Shown: one piece after another, positions 1-9,336 of the stretch
How the letters are laid out: each line of letters starts with the position of its first letter
Position numbering within the stretch: the stretch's first letter is position 1
Origin: Deltaproteobacteria bacterium
Lineage (GTDB): Bacteria; Desulfobacterota; Desulfobulbia; Desulfobulbales; Desulfocapsaceae
NCBI GenBank assembly: GCA_002747825.1
Contig: PDQQ01000013.1
Coordinates: 1 to 64,000 of the forward strand
Direction of reading: 5' to 3'
Length of the DNA: 64,000 nt
Position numbers and translations under genes: made by a program
Notes under the pieces: model-generated
Databases searched by the model: none
Seen by the model: only the letters and a program-made list of their open reading frames with translations
Told to the model about the DNA's origin: nothing

Positions 1-126
1 TTGTATTTATTTTGTTTTTCGTAAACTCATTATAACACAAAGAGCTCTCCGAGCCTTTATTTATCTGCTTTTACTTACTTATTTATGAGACAGCACTGGT
101 AACGAATACATTTTTAAAAGAATATT

Positions 127-1440
127 TTGAAACAGCAACCAGTCATCGACGAAAGCATCGCCTGTCCGAACTGTGATCTGCTCCTGCCTCGGACAGAAAC
201 AAGAAAAGGCTTCAGCCGCCTCTGCCCAAGGTGCGGGAAAAAACTCTCCCCCAGAAAAAGCCAGAGTATCAAACGCTGTCTGGCCCTTGCCCTGGCTGGT
301 ATTCTGCTCTACTTTCCTGCTGTATTGCTGCCACTTATTTCCTTTGAAAAACTGGGCTTCAGTGGCTCGGCAAACGTGGTCGAATCGATAGTCAATTTTT
401 ACAAAAATGGCTACTACTTTGTTGCTGGTATGAGCTTTCTATCGGCACTACTCCTCCCTTTTCTGATCCTGCTGAGCAGCTTACTCGTCAGTCTGGGACT
501 CTACTATAATCGCAGACCGAGCTGGCTGAGGTTTTGCTTTAGAAGCTATCTCCACCTCGAAGAGTGGGCGATGCTCGAGGTGTACCTGCTGGCCATAATG
601 GTGACCATCATCAAGATGGCCGACAGTTCCACCGTCATCTATCATATTGGAGTCGGCATCTATGCGGCTCTGGTTCTCATCATTATCGCAATATCAACGG
701 CCATCGACAAGGAGGAGTTCTGGTCCCGGCTCGAGGAAAAAGCCCCCGATACACCCCTCCCAACCCAAGCGACCACACTGTCTGAACAGGATTCCGCACT
801 CGACTATGGTCTTATCCAGTGTCATACCTGCCATAAGCTAATACCGGTCTCTGAGGATGGAAAACCCTGCCCCCGCTGCCTGGCTCGCCTCTTCAAACGG
901 ATTCCGGGTAGCAGACAAAAGACCTGGGCTTTGCTCATTGCCTCTCTTATTTTTATCGTGCCTGCCAACATACTGCCCATAATGGAAGTACGATTTCTTG
1001 GCACTCCGGAGAAATCGACAATTTTTGACGGAATCCTCTATTTTTTTCAGCACGGTTCGGCGCTCATTGGGCTGGTGATCTTCACCGCCTCGATCCTGGT
1101 TCCCTTGTTCAAGATTCTCGGCATTGGCATCCTTTTGTTGACCTCTCCGCCATGTGCCTTGCCCCTCCTCAGGCAGAAAACAGCCCTCTATCGGGTTATT
1201 ATTTTTATCGGCAGATGGTCGATGCTTGATGTATTTGTGATCGCTCTTTTGATCAGCCTTGTTGATTTTGGTTTTCTTTCCACCGTCAACGCGGGACCTG
1301 CAGCCACATTCTTTTGTATGGTCGTAGTGCTGACAATGCTGGCCGCAACGACCTACGATCCCAGGCTGATGTGGGATCGATGCTATCGTGGTAAAACGCC
1401 AGCACCTTCCACTCCCTCGAACGCCACAAAACGACAATGA
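127..1440 (+). CDS. letA: LetA/PqiA-family inner-membrane protein
   Basis: Inner-membrane partner of an MCE-type lipid transport system (LetA/YebS, PqiA family). The 437-residue protein has two repeats, each with a cytosolic zinc ribbon (CPNC...CPRC near residues 13-37 and CHTC...CPRC near 232-252) followed by about four hydrophobic segments. Length and architecture match E. coli LetA (about 427 residues). The gene overlaps the seven-MCE-domain gene downstream by 4 bp, as in letAB. The start is a TTG at 127 with only a weak purine-rich stretch before it, so the start is the least certain part. Role in phospholipid traffic between inner and outer membrane is known for the family, not shown here. 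Confidence 0.88.
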   Translation: MKQQPVIDESIACPNCDLLLPRTETRKGFSRLCPRCGKKLSPRKSQSIKRCLALALAGILLYFPAVLLPLISFEKLGFSGSANVVESIVNFYKNGYYFVAGMSFLSALLLPFLILLSSLLVSLGLYYNRRPSWLRFCFRSYLHLEEWAMLEVYLLAIMVTIIKMADSSTVIYHIGVGIYAALVLIIIAISTAIDKEEFWSRLEEKAPDTPLPTQATTLSEQDSALDYGLIQCHTCHKLIPVSEDGKPCPRCLARLFKRIPGSRQKTWALLIASLIFIVPANILPIMEVRFLGTPEKSTIFDGILYFFQHGSALIGLVIFTASILVPLFKILGIGILLLTSPPCALPLLRQKTALYRVIIFIGRWSMLDVFVIALLISLVDFGFLSTVNAGPAATFFCMVVVLTMLAATTYDPRLMWDRCYRGKTPAPSTPSNATKRQ

Positions 1441-4127
1441 CTCAGCAACCCGTATATAAAAAAAACATCGGTATTTCTTCAGTATGGCTTCTCCCTCTCA
1501 TTGCCCTCTGCATCTGCTGCTGGCTGCTCTACTCGCATTATCAGAATGCGGGAAAAAATATCGTTGTTTCCTTCAACGATGCCTCCGGTATTGTCCCCGG
1601 GAAAACCCAGGTTCTCACCCGCGGAATACCCGTTGGCCTGGTAAAACAGGTCAAGCCGGACCTCTATAACAATCAGGTGAAGGTCTTTATCGAAATTAAA
1701 AAGGAGGCAGCACAGTATCTGGTCGAGGATTCGGTTTTCTGGGTGGTTCGACCGGAGCTGTCAGTAAACGCGGTCCAGGGCCTGGATACCATACTCTCGG
1801 GGATCTACATTGGTATTCAGCCTGGAAATTCAGACGTCCCAAGCTCCCAGTTCCAGGGTTTGTCCTCGATGCCTCCTGTGCCGGCGGACACCCCGGGGCT
1901 GCATCTGCAGCTCAAGGCGGACAACCTTGGATCTATCCGGGAAGGCACCGGTATATACTACAAAAATCTTGAGATCGGCAAGGTGGAAACCTACCGTCTC
2001 GTCGATGATAAAGACATCCTGATGAACATCTTTATCAATCAGGAATACAGCCACCTGGTGCGGGAAGGCAGCCGTTTTTGTAATGCCAGCGGCATTGAAC
2101 TCAGCGGCAAGCTGACCAATCTCAAACTGCGCATCGAATCGATAACCTCGCTGCTGCGCGGCGGCATCCTCCTCTACACCCCTGAAACATTGCTGGAAAC
2201 TCCACAGGCAAAAAACGGAAAGACCTTTCCCCTCTACAAGGATTACCAGGCCGCCAACTACGGGACCGCAATGACACTTACCCTCAACTCGGGCAAGGGC
2301 ATTTTTGAAGGGGTTACCAAATTAGTGTACCGTGGCATTGAAGCTGGTATCGTGCAGAAAATCTCTATCAACGACGATGCAAACAAAACGGTGACCGCCC
2401 ATATCTTTCTCGATCCACGGGCGGAATTCATCCTGAAAGAAAACACAAAATTCTGGCTGGTCAAGCCAGAGATAGGGCCCTCTGGCCTACAGAATGTACA
2501 ACTGTTGTTCTCCGGTGCATATATCACCTTCCTGCCCGGTGATGGAGAATTCAGGGACCACTTCGTCGTCGAAGAAGAACCACCAAATCTGGCCCCGCTG
2601 CGTCCGGGGAGGTTCTTTTTCCTCGTCTCCAGTGCTGCCTCCACAATCAACAAAGGCTCTCCCGTCTCTTTCAAAAATATCAAGGTCGGAGAGGTGGTGG
2701 ATATTACGATTGACAAATTCGGGGAAAAGATCCGTACCAAGATATACATCTACGAAGAGCATCTGTCGCTGCTCAGTAAACGATCTGTCTTCTGGACGCA
2801 ATCCGGTCTTGCGGTCAGCGGCTCGCTCGGCGAGGGGCTCTCTGTATCCACCGGGCCAATGAACAGGATTCTCCAGGGGGGTGTCTGCTTTATCACCCCA
2901 ACCCGGAGAAAAAACCAAGCCCCGCCGGAGGAAGAAACCAGCTTTCCGCTCTTTGCAAGCTACGAGGAGGCAGTACAAGGGCGAGACGATTTTACAAAAG
3001 CAGGGAAACCGATAAAGATCATCGCCTCCGGCATAAAACCGGTGATCAAGAGGGCCCCTATATTCTTCAAGCACGTGAAGATTGGCCAGATCGAGTCGCG
3101 CCATCTGGCAAAAGGGGGAGAAGATCTGATACTCTCGGGACGAATCTTCAACAAATACAAAGACCTGGTAAACAAAACAACCCGCTTCTACCAGACCAGC
3201 GGCATCCAGATCTCGGGCGGGCTATCAGGACTCCATCTGCAGACAAAGACCCTGCAATCGATACTGACAGGAGGAATAAACTGTATCAATGTTCCCGGCA
3301 CGGAGATACCCAAAGACCAGCCATATCCGCTCTATGAAACCCTTGAAGCGGCCCTTGCAACAGATACGATTACCATCTCTGTAAGGCTACCGGCGAGCAA
3401 GGGGATCAAGGTTGGCTCCAGCCTGCGCTACAAAGGTATTGACGTCGGGCGGGTCCAACGGCTTGAATTGTCTGACGACCTGAATATTGTCGAGGCGACG
3501 CTGCGTGTAGAGGCAAAGACCGAACCACTCTTTCGCAGCAAAACAAAGATATGGGTTTCCGGGGTAACAGTGGGGCTTGATGGTATTGAAAATCTGGGCT
3601 CGGCCCTCTTTGGCCCTTTTCTCGATATGTTGCCCGGAGGCGGAGAGATACAGCACAGTTTCACAGCGGCAACAGAACCTCCCCTGGTAACGGCAAAAGG
3701 ACTTGAAATCGTTCTTGAAACCAGCCATCTCGGTTCGATTGAGGTTGGTTCACCGATCTATTACCGTCAGGTTCAGGTTGGTCTGGTTACAGGTTACCAG
3801 CTGTCTCCCAGCTTCCAGACGGTCTCTATCAAAGCTATGATTGACGACCAGTATCGCCCGATTATACGGCAGAACACGAAATTCTGGAACGTCAGCGGGG
3901 CACGACTCGAGGGGGGGGTTTTCTCTGGGCTGACCATTGCAACAGAATCGCTGAAAAGCATTATCAGCGGTGGTATAGCCCTGGCCACTCCAGACGAAGA
4001 ACAGACAAGCGAGCCTGTACAATCTGGGCATCACTTTACTCTCTACGACAAGGCAGACCCTCAATGGCTGGATTGGAGTCCCGATGTCATTGAACCAGAA
4101 AAGATGGAGAATAACCAGCGGCAATAA
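1437..4127 (+). CDS. letB: LetB-like protein with seven MCE domains
   Basis: Periplasm-spanning MCE protein anchored by one N-terminal membrane helix (about residues 14-32). Seven MCE repeats are visible, each with a glycine-rich core of the type YKNLEIGKV, YRGIEAGIV, FKNIKVGEV, FKHVKIGQI, YKGIDVGRV or YRQVQVGLV; the first is RGIPVGLV. Seven domains in 896 residues fits LetB/YebT (877 residues, seven domains) rather than PqiB (three). In the family, hexamers stack into a tunnel for lipids between the two membranes. The gene overlaps letA. No pqiC-like lipoprotein gene follows, which also supports the Let type. Confidence 0.9.
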   Translation: MTQQPVYKKNIGISSVWLLPLIALCICCWLLYSHYQNAGKNIVVSFNDASGIVPGKTQVLTRGIPVGLVKQVKPDLYNNQVKVFIEIKKEAAQYLVEDSVFWVVRPELSVNAVQGLDTILSGIYIGIQPGNSDVPSSQFQGLSSMPPVPADTPGLHLQLKADNLGSIREGTGIYYKNLEIGKVETYRLVDDKDILMNIFINQEYSHLVREGSRFCNASGIELSGKLTNLKLRIESITSLLRGGILLYTPETLLETPQAKNGKTFPLYKDYQAANYGTAMTLTLNSGKGIFEGVTKLVYRGIEAGIVQKISINDDANKTVTAHIFLDPRAEFILKENTKFWLVKPEIGPSGLQNVQLLFSGAYITFLPGDGEFRDHFVVEEEPPNLAPLRPGRFFFLVSSAASTINKGSPVSFKNIKVGEVVDITIDKFGEKIRTKIYIYEEHLSLLSKRSVFWTQSGLAVSGSLGEGLSVSTGPMNRILQGGVCFITPTRRKNQAPPEEETSFPLFASYEEAVQGRDDFTKAGKPIKIIASGIKPVIKRAPIFFKHVKIGQIESRHLAKGGEDLILSGRIFNKYKDLVNKTTRFYQTSGIQISGGLSGLHLQTKTLQSILTGGINCINVPGTEIPKDQPYPLYETLEAALATDTITISVRLPASKGIKVGSSLRYKGIDVGRVQRLELSDDLNIVEATLRVEAKTEPLFRSKTKIWVSGVTVGLDGIENLGSALFGPFLDMLPGGGEIQHSFTAATEPPLVTAKGLEIVLETSHLGSIEVGSPIYYRQVQVGLVTGYQLSPSFQTVSIKAMIDDQYRPIIRQNTKFWNVSGARLEGGVFSGLTIATESLKSIISGGIALATPDEEQTSEPVQSGHHFTLYDKADPQWLDWSPDVIEPEKMENNQRQ

Positions 4128-4200
4128 AAAGCAAACACCTCACAGAAAGGTCATCTCTACCAGTGAATCCAAACGCATGTAAGACGGCCTTTGATGCTGC

Positions 4201-4418
4201 TGTAAAAAGGTGGACACCTGGTTAAGCCAGATAGGGTATAATGTCATAACATCGTTTACCCTTTCAGGTATGATTTTTCCTTCGAGCAAAAGGAGGAAAA
4301 CATGCCGTGGAAGTGGACAACGATGCTCGAACGAAAGCTGGAGTTTGTTACTGAATGGCGATTGGGTAATTTTACCCTCTCTGAGCTTTGTCGAGAGATT
4401 CACACCTACATCTTTTAA
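4201..4418 (+). mobile_element. Left-end remnant of an IS481-like insertion sequence
   Basis: Position 4201 begins TGTAAAAAGGTGGACACC, which looks like an insertion sequence terminus. About 100 bp on, a strong ribosome binding site (AGGAGG, 4291-4296) precedes a transposase start that stops after 38 codons at 4418. No matching right terminus was seen up to 5.8 kb. The element is reduced to one end and abuts the stop codon of the omptin gene at 4419. Family assignment rests on the transposase N-terminus. Confidence 0.6.
4302..4418 (+). pseudogene. Truncated IS481-family transposase N-terminus
   Basis: An ATG at 4302, 5 bp after AGGAGG, opens a 38-codon frame. It begins MPWKWTTMLERKLEFV and includes FTLSELCRE, which is the typical IS481-family transposase start (MPW..., LEFV, then LCR before the helix-turn-helix). 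After SELCRE the similarity ends and a stop follows within eight codons. The DDE catalytic domain is missing, so this is a decayed fragment. Confidence 0.6.
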
Positions 4419-5405
4419 TTAAAATCGCATCTGCAGCATAATAGTGAACATCGCAGAGCTGTGGTCCATACCTGCACCATCTTCGAGCAGCCGAATCCGC
4501 CCTTCATCGTTGAAATGCCACTCACTGTCTCCCTGCATATTATCGTAAGAGAGATAGCTGAAGCCGACCTCCACACCCAGGAGGGGAGATATGTCGTAAC
4601 CACCTGAAATATCAAAAGAGATCATATCTCCGCCAGTAAAATCATCATAGGTGACGAGGTTCCTCAGATAGTGGTGATCAACGGCTTCACCCCTTACCAA
4701 AGGAGAATAGATAAGACTTCCGGCCAATCGTATATTCCCCGAAAAACTGGCAGCAAATCCAATGCCGCCGTAGATGGATTCAAAGGTCTGCTCATAGGCA
4801 ATGACAGGCAGATTTGCCGGAATAACGCCGGTATCAAGTCCACGCCAATAGTCGTAAGTGCCGCCACGGCTTTCCCAGCCAAAAACATCCCTTTTGTATC
4901 CAACAAGACCAGTCAAAGCAACCCCGAAGGTTTTATAAAAGGCATAGGATCCTCTCAGATCCAACAGCGAACCATCGGTTACATCGGTGTCGGGATGCTT
5001 TGACAGATGCGTGTAATCAAGTCCTGGATAGAGCCAGTCATAATCGCTCATATCACCCTCACCGTCCGTCACCTTAAACCAACCCTCAATCTCAAGTCCA
5101 AACCTGGAAGCGATCTCCAGCCTCCCCTCAAGGCCAAGAAGATACAAACTGTCAATACTCCAATCCAGCTCACTCGCTTTGTGGTTATCCCAAAAAGGCC
5201 AATACACATATTCTTTTGATTGACCACCTAAAAAGCCAGTTCCCATATCAAGAGACAGTTTAATGTTAGACGTGGCCGGCGCATCTGCGATTACCGAAGC
5301 TTCTTCCGGCTGCTCCACAGCTGCTGCAGATTCTTCCGCAAGACAAGAAACAGGTATCAATAGAAGAACACTTCCAACGGCCGCCATCAGAGTAGTACGA
5401 ATCAT
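4419..5405 (-). CDS. Omptin-family outer-membrane aspartyl protease
   Basis: Predicted ten-stranded beta-barrel protease of the omptin (OmpT/Pla) family. Residues 1-23 are a signal peptide and the protein ends in phenylalanine (MLQMRF), as outer-membrane barrels do. Catalytic pairs of OmpT can be placed: DYDW (Asp121, Asp123) for Asp83/Asp85, followed by SKHPDT as in the ESRHPDT stretch of OmpT, and VDHHY (Asp243, His245) for Asp210/His212. Length of 328 residues is near the family's usual 300-320; the extra part is an Ala/Glu-rich linker after the signal peptide. The gene stands alone, next to an insertion sequence remnant, which suggests acquisition by transfer. Substrate cannot be told from sequence. 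Confidence 0.8.
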   Translation of the reverse strand: MIRTTLMAAVGSVLLLIPVSCLAEESAAAVEQPEEASVIADAPATSNIKLSLDMGTGFLGGQSKEYVYWPFWDNHKASELDWSIDSLYLLGLEGRLEIASRFGLEIEGWFKVTDGEGDMSDYDWLYPGLDYTHLSKHPDTDVTDGSLLDLRGSYAFYKTFGVALTGLVGYKRDVFGWESRGGTYDYWRGLDTGVIPANLPVIAYEQTFESIYGGIGFAASFSGNIRLAGSLIYSPLVRGEAVDHHYLRNLVTYDDFTGGDMISFDISGGYDISPLLGVEVGFSYLSYDNMQGDSEWHFNDEGRIRLLEDGAGMDHSSAMFTIMLQMRF

Positions 5406-5773
5406 GTTTTTCTCCTTCCGTTCAGAGATTAAGCGTGCAAAAGTAAATCAAGAGGGTAAAGGAACATACGCGCATAACAACTATTGGGTCTTAGATGCAG
5501 AAGAAAGGAAAACCCCTTCCCCAAACCTTTTCATTGTAAAACCTGGTGTTCCAACAGACAAGATCTTTGACAAATCCTGGCAACAAAGGGTACTCTTGTC
5601 CTGAATGGCACGGAACACCTGCATAACGGAGAACGACAAAAAAATCCTGTGACAGGACTATACCATCATTGTCAGAAAAAACCAAAAATTTATAACAAAT
5701 TCGAGAACATTCTTGAAACACCTCTCATCCTGAACAACTCCAACCGATGGATAAGCTGAATCCTCCGAGGCAT
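5406..5773. other. Gene-free stretch between omptin and homocysteine methyltransferase genes
   Basis: About 370 bp containing both divergent promoters. The omptin ribosome binding site (GGAGAA on the minus strand) lies just inside. A small inverted repeat CCTG-tga-CAGG lies near 5647-5657. No convincing coding frame, riboswitch or repeat family was recognised. Confidence 0.4.
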
Positions 5774-6712
5774 GCGATGCATTGTATTGCAAAAATTTTG
5801 CAGCAGCAATCTGTTGTTATCGTAGACGGAGGTCTGGGAACAGAACTTGAGAAGCGAGGCTGCGACCTCAATACTCCACTGTGGTCTTCGCGGCTCCTCC
5901 TCTCAGAACCGGAAACCATAGCCGCCGTCCATACCGCATATCTTGAGGCCGGAGCCGATTGCCTTATTACAGCAAGCTACCAGGCATCCTACGAAGGATT
6001 TATGCCCCTGGGACTGAGCGAAAAACAGACCACAAAGCTACTCATCTCTTCTGTCTCTCTTGCCTGCAGAGCCAGAGACGTTTTCTGGGAAAACACCGAT
6101 CAAAAGAGCCGTCCACGGCCTCTCGTTGCAGCGTCAATAGGCCCCTACGGTGCCTTTCTCGCCGACGGTTCCGAATATAGAGGAAACTATGGTATAACAA
6201 CGGCAGCTCTTCAATCTTTCCATCGAAAGAGGATGCGAACCCTGATTGAGGCCGGACCGGATCTTCTCGCCTGCGAGACAATTCCCTGTCTTGCCGAGGC
6301 AGAAGTGCTGGCAGACCTGTTACAGGAATTTCCTCAAGTCTGCTGCTGGATGAGTTTTACCGCCAGGGATGCCGAACATATAAGCAGCGGTGAAGGTCTC
6401 GGACAATGCGTAGAATACCTTGAAAAATATCCTCAGATAGCGGCAATCGGCATTAACTGCACGGCACCCCGACATGTAGAGCCGCTGCTTGCAATACTTC
6501 GCACAAAAACCGACAAACCAATCATTGTCTATCCTAATAAAGGTGGGCATTATGGCCCGACAGCAACAACCAGGATCCGTGACGACAAAGAGATCTCCTA
6601 CAAAGAACGATCTCGTCTATGGTTTCAACAGGGGGCCCGACTCATAGGCGGCTGCTGCAACACCACGCCCGAAGATATATGGCAAATAGCCGAATGGGTC
6701 CGCTGTAAATAA
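5774..6712 (+). CDS. mmuM: Homocysteine S-methyltransferase
   Basis: Cytosolic zinc enzyme that moves a methyl group from S-methylmethionine or S-adenosylmethionine to homocysteine, giving methionine. Family hallmarks are VDGGLGTELEKRG near the N-terminus, INCTAP near the middle, and the zinc site GGCCNTTPEDI near the C-terminus. Length of about 312 residues matches E. coli MmuM (310). An in-frame ATG also exists at 5747, but the ATG at 5774 has GAGG at a better distance. The substrate choice between the two methyl donors is not visible in sequence. The gene stands alone and ends 29 bp before the convergent DHH-CBS gene. Confidence 0.88.
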   Translation, partial: AMHCIAKILQQQSVVIVDGGLGTELEKRGCDLNTPLWSSRLLLSEPETIAAVHTAYLEAGADCLITASYQASYEGFMPLGLSEKQTTKLLISSVSLACRARDVFWENTDQKSRPRPLVAASIGPYGAFLADGSEYRGNYGITTAALQSFHRKRMRTLIEAGPDLLACETIPCLAEAEVLADLLQEFPQVCCWMSFTARDAEHISSGEGLGQCVEYLEKYPQIAAIGINCTAPRHVEPLLAILRTKTDKPIIVYPNKGGHYGPTATTRIRDDKEISYKERSRLWFQQGARLIGGCCNTTPEDIWQIAEWVRCK

Positions 6713-6740
6713 AACAGGCTGAAGAGACAGAAAACCTTTA

Positions 6741-8045
6741 TTACTCGGGGAGAAGATCGTAATAATAGGTGAGAATATCGGTTCGGCTGACAATACCAAT
6801 GGGCTTGTCGTCCTGCATCACAGGCAGATAACCTATATCCCTCTCCTTCATCAACATAGCGGCCATTGAGGGAGAAGTTTGTGGAGTGATGGTAAAGACA
6901 TCACGGGACATAAAGGCCTTGACTGGACTGTCCCATTGCCGTTGCTGCTTTATCTTCCTCAGATCCCCCAGAACAATAATACCGAGGATGCTCTCTTCCT
7001 CCATCACCAGTATGCCGCGAATCTTCTGCTGGCTCATAATCTCCCGAACCTCTTTCATCCTTGTGTCTGCGGAAATACCGACGACAGGAAACGACATAAT
7101 ATCGGCGATAGTGGCCGATTCTCCGCGTGTATTCTGAATGAGAAAAAGTATTTCCTCAACGATACCCTCCGGCGTCTTATCGGAAGATTTGATGATCGCC
7201 GATCCGGCACCCGCATGCCCGCCGCCGGAGAAATGTTGCAAGATCTTACCGACATTGATCCCTTCTCCCTCACTCCTGCCAATAACCGTATGACTCTGTT
7301 CATCCCAACTGAAAACGACAAACAGGGCATTGACATTGATGATCTTGCGGTACATGGAAACCACCGAGGCAAGGTTCTGAACCCGCTGATCCAGACGTAC
7401 ACAGTTGAAGCCTACACGAAGCCCTCTGACGGTTTCGATCTCGGTCTTCTCTATCATCGTAAAGAGAAGTTTTTTATGAATCTCCTCGTAGGGGGGGTTG
7501 AGAAAAAAATTTGCCACATTCAGATCGGCCTTGTTTTCAAGCAAAAAGGCAGCGGCAAGGGCGTCTTCACTGCTTGTTGAAGGGTAGGTAAGCTGGCCGG
7601 TGTCCTCATAGAGACCGATGATCATAACCGTCGACTCAAGAGGAGTGAGACGAATCTCACGTTTTTTCATCTCCCGGACCAGCAGAGTCACCGTTGAACC
7701 AGCATTTTCCTTGCAGGACCAGGTGCTCTTGATATCCCCTTGAACTGCCATATGATGGTCCCAGAGATCAATGACAAGATCCTTCCGCTGTCGCAGCCTC
7801 TCCATACGATCCAGCCTCTGCCATTGATCGGTATCGACCACCACAAGCTTTGTCACCTCATCAGGATCGATTTGGTTGGGCAAAAGCAGGTTAAAAGCCG
7901 TCTTGTGGGTTGAGAGAAATTGCGAGACATTTCTGTTTGTCTCTTTGGGAATAACCCCAACACATCCAGGATACAGGAGTGTGGCAGCAATAACCGATGC
8001 CAGACCGTCAAAATCGGTGTTCTTATGCGTGGTCGCAACAAGCAC
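6741..8045 (-). CDS. DHH-DHHA1 phosphoesterase with paired CBS domains
   Basis: Residues 1-300 form a DHH-DHHA1 phosphoesterase (HKNTDFDGLAS near residue 7, DLWDHHMA near 92, and GGGHAGAGSA near 275, the DHHA1 glycine motif). Residues about 315-430 contain two CBS modules, which usually bind adenine nucleotides. Relatives include the N-terminal half of some CCA-adding enzymes and NrnA-type nanoRNases/pAp phosphatases, but there is no nucleotidyltransferase domain here. The likely reaction is hydrolysis of short oligonucleotides, cyclic dinucleotide products or pAp, under nucleotide control. The start is a GTG at 8045 with AAGGAG about 11 bp upstream. It lies 15 bp downstream of the M48 protease gene, so the two are probably co-transcribed. 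Confidence 0.8.
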   Translation of the reverse strand: MLVATTHKNTDFDGLASVIAATLLYPGCVGVIPKETNRNVSQFLSTHKTAFNLLLPNQIDPDEVTKLVVVDTDQWQRLDRMERLRQRKDLVIDLWDHHMAVQGDIKSTWSCKENAGSTVTLLVREMKKREIRLTPLESTVMIIGLYEDTGQLTYPSTSSEDALAAAFLLENKADLNVANFFLNPPYEEIHKKLLFTMIEKTEIETVRGLRVGFNCVRLDQRVQNLASVVSMYRKIINVNALFVVFSWDEQSHTVIGRSEGEGINVGKILQHFSGGGHAGAGSAIIKSSDKTPEGIVEEILFLIQNTRGESATIADIMSFPVVGISADTRMKEVREIMSQQKIRGILVMEEESILGIIVLGDLRKIKQQRQWDSPVKAFMSRDVFTITPQTSPSMAAMLMKERDIGYLPVMQDDKPIGIVSRTDILTYYYDLLPE

Positions 8046-8060
8046 CTTTCGTTGGCTCCT

Positions 8061-8870
8061 TTACCGAAAACGATATACAGGACGCGAAGATCGATCCAGA
8101 TAGTAGGGCATAACCTTTTCTGCCAGAATCGTCAGGGTCTGTTTGCGATGCGCCGAAGAGGGATGGGTCGAAAGAAACTCCGGCGGTTTCTTCCCACCAA
8201 GCTCGGCCATTTTAGTCCAGAGACTGACGGCAGCCCGAGGATCGTAACCGGCACGGGCCGCGAGATCAATACCCATTTCGTCGGCCTCTGCCTCGGCCGT
8301 TCTGCTGTTGGGCAGGTTAATGGCAACCATTGCCGCAGCGGCACTTCCGGTCAAAAGAGCGCCTCTGTAGTCACTGTCTCCGGCGGCGATGGACACTCCA
8401 GCAAGCCCCAGCTGTGAGGCAAGAGCTATCGACATACGCTCTGCGGTATGGTTGGCAAGGGCATGGGAAATTTCATGTCCCATCACCTGAGCAATCTCAT
8501 CGTCACTTGCCTTGAGCTTTTCGATAAGGCCGCTGTATATTGCCATCTTGCCGCCCGCCATACACCAGGCATTGACGATCTCCGGATCATCAATCACCGT
8601 AACATCCCACCCCCAATCTTTGGTATGTGGATACAGTGCGATGGCCTGGGCTATCAATCGCCCTGTAATCTTTTGCACCCTGCCGGTAAGAGCCCGGTCG
8701 TTGTCTACCCTGCCCTTTTCCCGCAGTGGTTTCAGGGTTTCGATATAGGCACTGCGGGATGACTTGATCGCCATCTCCGGAGAAACAAGCATCAATTGAG
8801 ATCTGCCCGTAGGGCTTTGCGCACAGGCGGTACATAACAAAACGATATATAGTAGAAAGAGTTTCTTCAT
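8061..8870 (-). CDS. M48-family metalloprotease lipoprotein
   Basis: Periplasmic zinc protease related to LoiP/YcaL/BepA. It has a lipoprotein signal peptide ending at the lipobox LCTAC (Cys about 16), the zinc motif HEISH near residue 137, and the third-ligand motif EAEADEMG near 197. At 269 residues it has the M48 catalytic core without the TPR domain of BepA. Relatives degrade misassembled outer-membrane proteins. A 3-prime neighbour 15 bp away encodes the DHH-CBS protein, with no obvious functional link. Confidence 0.85.
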   Translation of the reverse strand: MKKLFLLYIVLLCTACAQSPTGRSQLMLVSPEMAIKSSRSAYIETLKPLREKGRVDNDRALTGRVQKITGRLIAQAIALYPHTKDWGWDVTVIDDPEIVNAWCMAGGKMAIYSGLIEKLKASDDEIAQVMGHEISHALANHTAERMSIALASQLGLAGVSIAAGDSDYRGALLTGSAAAAMVAINLPNSRTAEAEADEMGIDLAARAGYDPRAAVSLWTKMAELGGKKPPEFLSTHPSSAHRKQTLTILAEKVMPYYLDRSSRPVYRFR

Positions 8871-8993
8871 AGTTTTTTCCTCATCATTGACATGGCTTCA
8901 TTTCTTTGGAACGCATTTTAACAAAAAAATATTCCATATATTTTAGCGAAGATTTACGGTGAACAATCAAAAGATTGAGCAAAAACTATTCGC

Positions 8994-9203
8994 TTATTTT
9001 TTTCGAAAAAAATTATATATACCAATAATTCCGAACAAACAAATTCCTAATTGAAGGACAATAACGCTTAGAGTGATGACAGGAACAGACTGTCTGGCTT
9101 TCAGCACAAGGTAGCTATTTAAAGCAACTGGAATGTTTATGCCTAGCAAAAAACAAATACCAACAACTATATTTTTTGCATAAGTATATTTTTTATCTTT
9201 CAA
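8994..9203 (-). CDS. Small two-helix membrane protein, function unknown
   Basis: A 69-residue frame with two hydrophobic segments (about residues 11-31 and 42-63), a basic N-terminus and a basic end (FFRKK), as expected for a small inner-membrane protein. It resembles nothing I recognise. It lies in a markedly A+T-rich stretch downstream of the TolC-like gene and could be the last gene of the exporter island. The hydrophobic pattern with charged ends argues for a real gene, but no homology is claimed. Confidence 0.4.
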   Translation of the reverse strand: MKDKKYTYAKNIVVGICFLLGINIPVALNSYLVLKARQSVPVITLSVIVLQLGICLFGIIGIYNFFRKK

Positions 9204-9336
9204 AAAATTTTGTATAATAAAAAACTGTCCAGATATAAAAAAATTAGAAAAGAAAATACCATGAAAAATTTAAGCATATCTTATTACCACTTTTCATCTT
9301 TTCAAATAATTTTATGAAGTACGTTTTTTAACAGGA

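Noticed and set aside
838..1437. Long minus-strand frame opposite letA
   Set aside because: It is a shadow: the plus strand has a clear LetA with zinc ribbons and helices, and the minus-strand product has no recognisable features.
5600..5620. Sigma-54 promoter before the homocysteine methyltransferase gene
   Set aside because: TGGCAC is present but the GC element is 12 rather than 10 bases after GG, so the spacing fails.
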